64,000 bases of DNA, taken from Collinsella sp. GTDB taxonomy: Bacteria > Actinomycetota > Coriobacteriia > Coriobacteriales > Coriobacteriaceae. The position numbers and the translations under genes are program-made. The DNA is taken from positions 1 through 64,000 of the forward strand of contig JAGZUC010000003.1 of the NCBI GenBank assembly GCA_018380195.1, given 5' to 3'. Below the pieces are notes generated by a model that saw only the letters and a list, made by a program, of their open reading frames with translations, made no database searches and was not told where the DNA came from. Of this stretch, positions 18,073 through 26,131 are shown one piece after another (position 1 is the first letter of the stretch; every line of letters begins with the position of its first letter).

Positions 18073-18738
18073 TCACCCGTGATATTCGCCGTTGTATTGG
18101 ATCAACGTTAGGTCTTCCACGCCGTCGAGCGCGCGAATGGCGTCAGCATAGGGCATATCTACACCATCCGAGAACACCTCGGCGGCCATTTCGACCTTGT
18201 CGCCGTGCATCGTCTTGGACTTAACGGTGAACTTGGTACGCCCAAACGCGCGCACGATATCGTCGCCGGTGGTCTGGCCCGTGTAGTGAATGACCATCAT
18301 GTACACGCGCGCCTTGTCCTGGTGGCTCGCAAACCCGGCGATCATCACCACGATGACCACCGCCGTGAGCGCCACGAGCGCGTACATGCCGGCGCCGGCC
18401 GTAATGCCCGTCGTAATGGCCCAAAACAGATACAGCAGGTCGAGCGGGTCCTTGACCGCCGTACGGTAGCGAACGATGGACAGAGCACCGACCATACCGA
18501 GCGAGATGACCACGTTCGTCGAGATCGCGAGCGTGACCATGCAGGTGAGCACGCACATGCCCACGAGCGTCACGGCAAAGCTGCGCGAATACACCACGCC
18601 GGTAAAGAAGCGCTTGTACACGTAATAGATCAGGATGCCCATGGCGAGCGCCACGAGCAGCGACAGGCCGATCTTGGCAGGGTCGACCTGGCCAAACGCC
18701 TCCAAGACGGAGTTCTTAAAAAAGTCCCTGGTGCTCAT
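18073..18738 (-). CDS. DUF4956 membrane protein of the Pel/CotH/VTC operon
   Basis: The 221-aa protein has three to four hydrophobic helices (about 24-44, 52-75, 108-138). Between them is the family signature SLGMVGALSIVRYRTAVKDPLDLLYLFWAI. A soluble C-terminal domain of about 80 residues follows. DUF4956 proteins regularly accompany VTC-domain and CotH proteins, but their function is not established. Here the gene starts 3 nt after the VTC gene and closes the operon, so a role in export or modification of the polysaccharide is inferred only from position. Confidence 0.85.
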   Translation of the reverse strand: MSTRDFFKNSVLEAFGQVDPAKIGLSLLVALAMGILIYYVYKRFFTGVVYSRSFAVTLVGMCVLTCMVTLAISTNVVISLGMVGALSIVRYRTAVKDPLDLLYLFWAITTGITAGAGMYALVALTAVVIVVMIAGFASHQDKARVYMMVIHYTGQTTGDDIVRAFGRTKFTVKSKTMHGDKVEMAAEVFSDGVDMPYADAIRALDGVEDLTLIQYNGEYHG

Positions 18739-18741
18739 GGT

Positions 18742-19533
18742 CTAAATATCCCCTCGGTTCTCAAAATCCGATTCCCAGTAATTAAAACCGCGCAGGTAGG
18801 CGGTCTTTTCGTAACACAGGCAGTACTTGGAAACCGCCGTGAGCTCGGCCGCACCCGGCGGCACCAAATCGCGCACCAGCTGCGGGCAAAACTCGGTAAA
18901 CTTGACCTCCATCACTAGTTTGCCGGGCTCCAAGACCGGCAGCGCGGGCAAGGTCGCATCAAAGATATCGAAGCTTCCCACCGCGGCGCGCACGTTCATG
19001 TCAAACGTAACGCGCACGGTGCCCTCGTCCATCACCCACGGCTCGCGCTCGTAGTCCACGATGGTGCGCGGGCGCATCATGTTGCAGATGCACTCGATAT
19101 AGAACTCACGGCAGAGCTGATGCGGGCTGCGCAGCAAAAAGTCATAGTCGCCGGCGAGGACCTGCTCAAACTCGTCGCGGGTGAGCGGCGCATCCTCCTT
19201 GTAGATCCAGCTGCCGTACTTCTTTTTACGCTCGAGCTTAATCACCTTGTCGCTGCCGTTATAGATGCGCACGCGATACTTTTTGCGCATCAGGATACCG
19301 GCGTCTTTTTCCTCGTAGGCCGAGTTGCAGTAGTCGTCAAAATACAGGCTGCGGATGGTGTAACCGCCCGCCCGTGCATGCTTGTCCAGCTTAAAGACCG
19401 GCGACATGCGACAGGCAAGCGCGGCGTGCTCGCCCTCGTTAATGAGATATTTGAGCTCGTAGCGGTAACGCTCCTGCGTGGTACGCGCAGGAGGAGCCGC
19501 CAGGCGCTCAAGCAGCGCGCTAGCCCTCCTCAT
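18742..19533 (-). CDS. VTC-domain protein (polyphosphate polymerase-like)
   Basis: The protein has the tunnel-forming VTC fold: YRYELKYLI, IRSLYFDDY, YRVRIYNGSDKVIKLERKKK, IVDYEREPW and KLVMEVKF supply the basic and acidic residues lining the tunnel. In eukaryotic VTC4 this domain makes polyphosphate from ATP. In bacteria the substrate is usually unproven. The start ATG at 19533 follows GGAGG by 6 nt (263 aa); an in-frame GTG at 19557 is less likely. It overlaps the CotH gene by 14 nt and is followed 3 nt later by the DUF4956 gene. Confidence 0.88.
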   Translation of the reverse strand: MRRASALLERLAAPPARTTQERYRYELKYLINEGEHAALACRMSPVFKLDKHARAGGYTIRSLYFDDYCNSAYEEKDAGILMRKKYRVRIYNGSDKVIKLERKKKYGSWIYKEDAPLTRDEFEQVLAGDYDFLLRSPHQLCREFYIECICNMMRPRTIVDYEREPWVMDEGTVRVTFDMNVRAAVGSFDIFDATLPALPVLEPGKLVMEVKFTEFCPQLVRDLVPPGAAELTAVSKYCLCYEKTAYLRGFNYWESDFENRGDI

Positions 19534-21289
19534 ACGTGTCCTCCACGACCTTACCACCGTCCTGCACGTAAAAGCACTTCATGCCGTACTGTTTGCCGTC
19601 ATCGGTCACATAGTAGTCAAACGCATCTTGCGTATAGCCGTCGGAGTTGGTGGCACGCACGCGCACAAAGTACTGACCGGTATCGGGCGCATCGCACGTT
19701 ACCTCCGGCAGCAGCACGTCCTCGGCCTTAAAGATCACGTCAGTAATGGCATAGTCGCGCGAAAGCTCCACGGTATAGCGAATGTCGCGCGCCTTAAAGT
19801 CGTAGGACGCATCCCAGTTGATGCGCAGCTTACCGTTATCGATCTGCGGCACGCCAATGTAGAACGGCATGGGCTTTTTATAGCTCTCGCGGAAGCTCTT
19901 ATAGTTCTCCTCGATCTCGGAAGGAATCGCCGCGGTGATCTGCTCGTATTGGTCCTTGGTGACAGGCAGATGGTCGATATCGGGCGAAGCAAAGACCAGC
20001 GATTCAGTAACCTCGCGGTAGTGCTTGATCATCTTGGTCAGGCGAGTCTCGGTCAAATACGAGCGCAAGTCCTTGACGGCACGGTCGAGTTCGCTGCGGA
20101 ACGACTTGCTGCGCAACGCACGGTTAAACAGCACATTGCCCCAGTAGTTGCTCACGCCGCGCTCCCAGCTCGCGTAGTCCGAAAACCCGGTAAGAGAAAG
20201 CTCCAGCTTACGCAGCATGCCGTCGTTATCCCAATCCAAAAAGTACCAGGTATTTGAGTTGAGAGGGCTGTACAGATAGCAGTTACGGTTCTGCGTATCG
20301 CAGTTGCCCGTCAGGATCTGAAACGCCATCCAATAGACCAGGTTCTCGGTATCGAAGTAGGTATCGAGCACGTCGTCGATCTTTTGCGTATCGTCGTTGA
20401 GCGCATCGAGCATCTCGATCAACTTGGTATGGTCCGAATCGCCCTTAATCTCGAGCATGCCCTCAAACGCCGTCTGGTTATAGTCGGGGTCATCTGTGAG
20501 CTTAATAGTGTCCTCAAAGCGATGGAAATCGAAGCTGTTCACCTTATACAGGTGCCCGTTCTTATCCAGTCCGTGGGCCTTGAGCGCCGTTTTGTTGAGC
20601 TGCTCGACCTGCGTAAACAGTCCGTAGTCCTCAAAGGTGTCGTTAGATTTTTCGGTCTGGTCGCACACCCATAAGTGCACAAACTGCGTGCGCAGGCCCA
20701 TCATCTGGGGAATGCCACGGATCAGATCGTAGGCCATCTTGTTACGAAAGCGCATGCCCTCGCCCATGTGCTTGTTGAGCGCAATCGCGCGCTGCTGGCG
20801 CCACGTGCCCTTGCCCTTTTTGAGCTCCACCTTGTAGTTCTTTTGCGTATAGGTACTCGACGTCTGACCGCGCACCTGCACCGTGGCGTTGGGTGCCTCC
20901 TCGCCATAGCCGACCTCGCCAGCAACGGGGCCCTTATCATCGCCAGGCTGCAGCAGGCCCATAACCTGATAGCGCGTCACGCCCATGTCGGCATAGTCGT
21001 AGACCGAGTAGGTATTGATCTCGGCCCAGCTATGATCGGTATTCTCGGAGGTGTTGCCGCGAGAGACCGTCAGGTACATGCATACGATGCCCGAGTCATC
21101 GTAGACCTCGTACAGCTCATCCTTGTCGCGAAGATGCTTGGTCTCGCTAGACGCATCGGCCTTTTTAATCTTGCCTTGCTTCTTGGTCTTTTTTGTCGAG
21201 GATTCGTCCTGCGAAGAGCAGCCCGAAAGCAGCAATGTGCCGGCAGCCGCCTCAATCAAGCGGCGACGAGTCATCATCCTATCGGTCAT
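19520..21289 (-). CDS. CotH-kinase-like lipoprotein
   Basis: The start ATG at 21289 follows GGGGAGG by 5 nt and gives 589 aa. The N-terminus has a twin-arginine pair (TRRRLIEAAAG) leading into the lipobox LLLSGC, so it is a probable lipoprotein exported by Tat or Sec. After a Lys/Ser-rich spacer comes the CotH kinase-like domain (about 90-450), with RGQTSSTYTQKNYKVELKKG, RFRNKMAYDLI, EDYGLFTQVEQLNK and FLDWDNDGMLRK. The last 100 residues form a fibronectin-III-like domain. CotH proteins are atypical protein kinases. In this operon it may act on a surface protein or the polysaccharide machinery (inference). It overlaps pelG by 11 nt. Confidence 0.88.
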   Translation of the reverse strand: MTDRMMTRRRLIEAAAGTLLLSGCSSQDESSTKKTKKQGKIKKADASSETKHLRDKDELYEVYDDSGIVCMYLTVSRGNTSENTDHSWAEINTYSVYDYADMGVTRYQVMGLLQPGDDKGPVAGEVGYGEEAPNATVQVRGQTSSTYTQKNYKVELKKGKGTWRQQRAIALNKHMGEGMRFRNKMAYDLIRGIPQMMGLRTQFVHLWVCDQTEKSNDTFEDYGLFTQVEQLNKTALKAHGLDKNGHLYKVNSFDFHRFEDTIKLTDDPDYNQTAFEGMLEIKGDSDHTKLIEMLDALNDDTQKIDDVLDTYFDTENLVYWMAFQILTGNCDTQNRNCYLYSPLNSNTWYFLDWDNDGMLRKLELSLTGFSDYASWERGVSNYWGNVLFNRALRSKSFRSELDRAVKDLRSYLTETRLTKMIKHYREVTESLVFASPDIDHLPVTKDQYEQITAAIPSEIEENYKSFRESYKKPMPFYIGVPQIDNGKLRINWDASYDFKARDIRYTVELSRDYAITDVIFKAEDVLLPEVTCDAPDTGQYFVRVRATNSDGYTQDAFDYYVTDDGKQYGMKCFYVQDGGKVVEDTYEEG

Positions 21290-22823
21290 CAGGACCTCCC
21301 CAACGATTGCGATACACGCGAACCACCGTGCGCTCAAACGCACCATGCGGCTCGCCCTCTAGACGCAGTTCCTCGTAGCGCTGTTCGGCACGGTCAAGCA
21401 AGCGGCCCAGCTCCGTAAAGCGCCCCGTCTTGTCGGTCGCCACAATGGGCTGCTGGCTCAGAATACGATACGGCAAGTTGGCGGTATAGGTATCGAGCCG
21501 CATTAGGGCCACAACAAAAAACACCGCCGCGCCGAGCAAAAAGCCAAAGCCATAAAACTGCTGCGGAAAGAACAGCGAGATACCCGTCGCCAGCCCCGCC
21601 ACACCCGCAAACAGACCAGAGGCAATCACGGCACCCCTGTAGTCGGTAAAGTACAACAAGGTCAACAGGATCGTGTTGCCCACGGCATATAGGCCGTAGC
21701 CCACGCACAGCGTGCGAAAATAGCCGTGCATCAGGTTGTTAAAGCCCAACGGTAGGGCCGACAGCACCGTGGTCTCGAGCGAGATGACCGCCGCCGTCAC
21801 AAACAGCTGCTTGAGCGCACAAAACCGCAGTTCCCGGTTGAGCGTGGCGAGCATTTCCTCCTCGGCAACCACAATGTCACCCACCACGCCACCGTCGTTA
21901 AACAGGCTGTAGTAGTCGCGGTAGCGCGGATAGAAGTTCACCTCGACCGACACCACAAAGTTAACGGTCGTGACCAGGATGGTCAAAAACGCAAGCAACG
22001 CCGGCACATCATGATAGGGCGCGCCGTAAAACAGGCCTTTGACCTGCACGCCAATGGGCCCTGCCCAAATAATCACCAGGTGCGCAAAGAGTCCCAGGTT
22101 GGTAAACAGGCCCGTGAGCGCCAGCGGCATAAACTGATCGAGCCACTGTAAAAAGAGCCAGGGGCTGCGGTCGCTCTGAGGAAAATACCGGTACAGCAGC
22201 ACCACGTCCCAGGCGAGCATCACACCGTAGCCCAGGGCGATCGAGGCCAGCAGGCCCTCGACGGGCGGCAACCCCAGCGCCAGCGCTGCCAGGGCGCACA
22301 GGCACGCCACGCCAATGGCAGCTGCAAAGCTGCACAGGATACCGCGGTAATCCTTAATGGCCGTGAGGTAGCTCATGCCGTTCCAGTTGACGATCATAAT
22401 GTTGAACAGCCACAGGCACAGCAGCCCCTGCAGCAGCGTGGCGCCCGAAAACAGCAAAAAGATGCCGTAGAGCACCGTGCCCGCAACGAGCATGATGGCA
22501 TTGGAGCCCCAAAACGAGGGCAGGATCTCTGTGTCGCGCTCGGCAAACAGCATGTCGGCCAAAAAGCGCGTGACAGGCATGGAGAAAAAGCTCGTAAGTG
22601 TGAGCGACGCCAGCAGCGTATAGGTCACCATGCACACCAGCAAGTCCTGGTTGGCACGGCCCACACCCCACAGGCCGCATAGCACCAAGATGCCCACCTG
22701 CAGCAGCACGCCCAGCAGCATGGGACCCGTACACACAATGCCGGCGTAGCCGTAGGCGCGCATCGTGGCAAACAGGCCCTTGCGTCTAAACAGGCGTTTG
22801 AGCTCAAAACCGATTCCGGCCAC
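21279..22823 (-). CDS. pelG: Pel polysaccharide inner-membrane transporter PelG
   Basis: The 514-aa protein begins with the family signature MAGIGFELKRLFRRKGL and has about twelve membrane helices, as in the PST/MATE-like flippase group. PelG works with PelD/PelE/PelF to polymerise and move Pel across the membrane. The C-terminal 60 residues are polar and cytoplasmic. It is 3 nt downstream of pelF and overlaps the CotH gene. Confidence 0.93.
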   Translation of the reverse strand: MAGIGFELKRLFRRKGLFATMRAYGYAGIVCTGPMLLGVLLQVGILVLCGLWGVGRANQDLLVCMVTYTLLASLTLTSFFSMPVTRFLADMLFAERDTEILPSFWGSNAIMLVAGTVLYGIFLLFSGATLLQGLLCLWLFNIMIVNWNGMSYLTAIKDYRGILCSFAAAIGVACLCALAALALGLPPVEGLLASIALGYGVMLAWDVVLLYRYFPQSDRSPWLFLQWLDQFMPLALTGLFTNLGLFAHLVIIWAGPIGVQVKGLFYGAPYHDVPALLAFLTILVTTVNFVVSVEVNFYPRYRDYYSLFNDGGVVGDIVVAEEEMLATLNRELRFCALKQLFVTAAVISLETTVLSALPLGFNNLMHGYFRTLCVGYGLYAVGNTILLTLLYFTDYRGAVIASGLFAGVAGLATGISLFFPQQFYGFGFLLGAAVFFVVALMRLDTYTANLPYRILSQQPIVATDKTGRFTELGRLLDRAEQRYEELRLEGEPHGAFERTVVRVYRNRWGGPDDR

Positions 22824-22826
22824 CGG

Positions 22827-24254
22827 CTACACCTCCTTCTTGGGCAAATTGAACGCGCGAGCCGTCTCGTCGTACAGCGCGCGATAGTTGGCGAGCATCT
22901 GCTCGTGTAGGTAGTAGGTCGCCACGCGACGCTGACCGCGCTCCCCCATTTCCAGGCGGCGGGCACGGCTCGCGCACATGCGCTCCATGGCATCGGCCAG
23001 GCCCTTGCGATACATGGGCGGGCTCACAAAGCCGGCCACGCCAAAGTCATCGCCGGGCGCGCCCTCCAGCAGCTCGCGGCAGCAGCCGACCTCGGTCGTC
23101 ACGCAGGGTCGACGCGCGCCCAGCGATTCCAACACGCTCAGCGGCTGGCCCTCCGAGATGCTCGTCAAAATGGTAAAGTCGAGCTTTTCCATGTATTCGA
23201 CCACGTTGACGCGGCCGGTAAAGATCAAGTCACGCACGCCCAATGTCTGCACCAACGCATGGCACTCGGCACCATATTCCTCGTCGTCCACACCGCCCAT
23301 AATATGCAGGCGCACCTTGGGCAGGCGCTCGTGCAGTTCAAAGAAGGCGTAGATCATGGTCTTAACGTCCTTGATGGGCGCCAGGCGCACCACCGCGCCA
23401 ATGTCCACCCAGCCGTCATAGGGCTTTAAGGGAATATCCTTAAAGCGATCGAACTGGATGCCGTTGGGGATGACCAGGCATTTGTCCGCATCGCAGCCCA
23501 TGTCGATCTGCGTCTTGCGGGCGTTATGGAACAAACTGGTCACGCGGAAGGCGCGACGGTAGATTTCCTCCGAAAGCAGGTAGAAAAAGCGAATCCAGCG
23601 GTCCTTAAATGACGGCACCACCCAATCGGCGCGAATGATCTCTTCCTCGCGCTCGCGGGTATAGATGCCATGCTCGGTCAGCAGCACCGGCGCATGGTGA
23701 ACGCTTGAGCCCAGGCAGGCGAGCAGGCCACCGTAGCCGGTCGAGATGGCATGGTACACATCGGCCACCGGCACCTCGCTGCCCAACAGGTAGAGCACGG
23801 GCAGCAACATGGAGCGCATGGTATGAAATGCATCGGCAAAGAGCGTGTAGGGATACTCGGCCAGGCACACGTCGCGAAAGATATCCATAAACGTGCGGCT
23901 CTGCAAAAACGAGAGCGGATGCACGCGACGGCGGTGGAAGATATCGAATAACACGTCGCAGTCCGGATTGGAGAGCGACACCAGACGGCGTAGCGCCTCG
24001 CGCTCACGGTCGTTAAAACTGGCTTCATGTTGCTCGCCCGAAAGCCGCAGGGCATCGTCCAGGAACACCTCGTGCACCTCGACCACGTTGCCGGGCAGCT
24101 CGTAGACAAACTTGCCACGGTCGGCAGCATGCGCGCCGATCACCCACAGCACAAACTCGTGCTCGGGCATGGCCGTAATGTAGCCATGCATCCAGGTAGA
24201 TACGCCGCCGTGCACATAGGGGTAGCAACCCTCGAGTACCAAGCAGATTCTCAT
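22827..24254 (-). CDS. pelF: Pel glycosyltransferase PelF
   Basis: This GT4-family enzyme is the cytoplasmic glycosyltransferase of Pel synthesis and uses a UDP-sugar donor. It starts with the family block ICLVLEGCYPYVHGGVSTW. The C-terminal Rossmann domain has VVRLAPIKDVKTMIYAF, the nucleotide-binding GGVDDEEYG region and the E-x7-E motif SEGQPLSVLES. At 475 aa it is full length. It overlaps the DUF2194 gene by ATGA. Confidence 0.93.
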   Translation of the reverse strand: MRICLVLEGCYPYVHGGVSTWMHGYITAMPEHEFVLWVIGAHAADRGKFVYELPGNVVEVHEVFLDDALRLSGEQHEASFNDREREALRRLVSLSNPDCDVLFDIFHRRRVHPLSFLQSRTFMDIFRDVCLAEYPYTLFADAFHTMRSMLLPVLYLLGSEVPVADVYHAISTGYGGLLACLGSSVHHAPVLLTEHGIYTREREEEIIRADWVVPSFKDRWIRFFYLLSEEIYRRAFRVTSLFHNARKTQIDMGCDADKCLVIPNGIQFDRFKDIPLKPYDGWVDIGAVVRLAPIKDVKTMIYAFFELHERLPKVRLHIMGGVDDEEYGAECHALVQTLGVRDLIFTGRVNVVEYMEKLDFTILTSISEGQPLSVLESLGARRPCVTTEVGCCRELLEGAPGDDFGVAGFVSPPMYRKGLADAMERMCASRARRLEMGERGQRRVATYYLHEQMLANYRALYDETARAFNLPKKEV

Positions 24255-26131
24255 TTATCGCCACCCTCCTTGCGCTCGATCGTCACGGTCTTATCATTTG
24301 CCTTGAGCAGATACAGATTGCCCGTAAGGTGCGTCAGTTCGCCACCCGTCACCGCACCCGGCTCGCCATTATTGGCGCGGAGCATGAGCCACGCCTCGTC
24401 GTGGAAATTGCCCAGGTTGAGCGTCCAGGCATCCGCGCTGGTATCCACGCTCACCGTCACGGACGAAAAACGCTGGATGGCACCGGAGCACTCCGACGCC
24501 GTCTGGTGCCGCAGGTCGGGCGCGGATTTGGTAAGCCACTCAAGGTAGTCGACCAGGCCGCCCTTGTAGACCTCCCAGCCCTCCTTGGCTCCGCGATCGG
24601 GGTCCAAAAGGTCGTCCGGGTGCATAAAGTGCGTGCTCACGTAGTGCATGTTGAGCTCGGACACGGCTGCCAGGCGCATATAGGAATCGTCGACCATGCC
24701 GCCCGAGACAATACGCGGCTGTTCCACAATGCCATCGCTCGCCACGCCAAACTCCTGCACGTAGGGCAGGTCGGTGCCATCCTCAAAATACGTACTGGCA
24801 ATGGTCTTAATTCGCGGAACATCGGTACCGATAAGCTGGCGCGCACGGGCCGAAAGAATATTCGACGGCGGCACGTAAACCGAGCCATGAGCATTGGGCA
24901 GGACCTCGTCCTGAAACGCGATAAGTTCGTTGAGCGAAGCGACGAGCGTCTCTTTGTTCTTCCAGGTCTTGTAGTCATACAGAGTGCCATAGTCGGTATC
25001 CCAGAGCGCGAGCGGCTGATGGTTGTAGCCGTGAAAGCCCAGCTCACCGCCCATCTGCAGCAGCATGCCGCCAAAATAGCGGAACTGCGTGGTATCGGGT
25101 TGGCGCGCGGGCTCGATCTGGTTGACCGCGTCCTCGTAGTTTTCGATCATCACGCCGGTATAGCGAATGCCGTATTTTTGCGCGAGCTTTTGCAGATCGG
25201 GCCACCAGACCTTGGTGTAAAAATCGGCAATGGAAAGGCCGTAGTCACGCTTGATATAAGTACCGTCGCCCGAGGGCACGGGACTAGGAAAGTCGTCCAA
25301 AAAGAACACGGCGCTGTTGATGACCGGATAGGCCGTGGTATCACCCAGCAGACTGATCGCCGCGGCGTAAAAGCCACGCATGACCTTGTCATAGATACCG
25401 ATATTGCATACCACGGTGCGCCCGCTACCGCAGTCATTGGACCAAATGAGCGGGGCGCCCGCATCGCCGGTCATAGCCCACACACGAGCCGTCTCGCGCA
25501 GCGATACCGAAAGCGACGAATCAAAGGGGTCCGAGAGCTCGTAGCGCTCTCCCCCGCCCAGCATAAAGTCCTCGCTCGGCACAATGCTTTCGGCTTTTAC
25601 ATAGTCATATCCGGCCGATTCAATGCCAAGCTTGGAGGCAATCACTTGCAGATAGCTCGAGTTATCCGGCGGCATGGCGAGCATAAGCGAACCGCCGGCA
25701 CTCACCCAACTCATAATGTCGGTCAGATGCGTACTGAGCCCATCGAGCGACGGCATGAGCAAAATCACGCGATCGAAGGAGGTCAGCGAGGGAATGGCAT
25801 CCGCGCCATCCAGGGCAAGGTCAACGTCGCGGTGCGCGATCTTCATGTCCAGCAAAATCTGGTCGAACTGGTCTTTAACGTCGTCGACGCCATCTTGGTC
25901 CGAGTCGGTAATGACCAGGCACGTGGGCTTTTGGCCAAAGATTGCCGAGCTTGCAGGCGTAGCGTCGTTGGCGGCGAGCATGCCCAGCTTATGCTGACCC
26001 GCACTGTACTGCACGCCGGCACGCTCCACCAGCAGCACGGCGGCCATGGCAATAAAGACCGCCCACACCACGAGGAGCCCCATCCAACGAAAGCGGCCTG
26101 CACGGTCGCGGATATGTTGCGCCACGTTCAT
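24251..26131 (-). CDS. DUF2194 membrane-anchored polysaccharide-deacetylase-like protein (PelA-type role)
   Basis: The start ATG at 26131 follows GGGGAGGAGG. A single N-terminal helix (about 15-37) anchors an extracytoplasmic protein of about 590 residues. The first half (60-270) resembles a glutamine-amidotransferase-like/Rossmann layout. The middle carries deacetylase-like motifs: FFLDDFPSP, and GELGFHGYNHQPL with candidate metal or catalytic histidines. A small beta-domain closes the protein. In Gram-positive pel clusters a PelA-type deacetylase/hydrolase occupies this position, and DUF2194 is the likely substitute here (inference). It overlaps both neighbours by 4 nt. Confidence 0.8.
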   Translation of the reverse strand: MNVAQHIRDRAGRFRWMGLLVVWAVFIAMAAVLLVERAGVQYSAGQHKLGMLAANDATPASSAIFGQKPTCLVITDSDQDGVDDVKDQFDQILLDMKIAHRDVDLALDGADAIPSLTSFDRVILLMPSLDGLSTHLTDIMSWVSAGGSLMLAMPPDNSSYLQVIASKLGIESAGYDYVKAESIVPSEDFMLGGGERYELSDPFDSSLSVSLRETARVWAMTGDAGAPLIWSNDCGSGRTVVCNIGIYDKVMRGFYAAAISLLGDTTAYPVINSAVFFLDDFPSPVPSGDGTYIKRDYGLSIADFYTKVWWPDLQKLAQKYGIRYTGVMIENYEDAVNQIEPARQPDTTQFRYFGGMLLQMGGELGFHGYNHQPLALWDTDYGTLYDYKTWKNKETLVASLNELIAFQDEVLPNAHGSVYVPPSNILSARARQLIGTDVPRIKTIASTYFEDGTDLPYVQEFGVASDGIVEQPRIVSGGMVDDSYMRLAAVSELNMHYVSTHFMHPDDLLDPDRGAKEGWEVYKGGLVDYLEWLTKSAPDLRHQTASECSGAIQRFSSVTVSVDTSADAWTLNLGNFHDEAWLMLRANNGEPGAVTGGELTHLTGNLYLLKANDKTVTIERKEGGDK

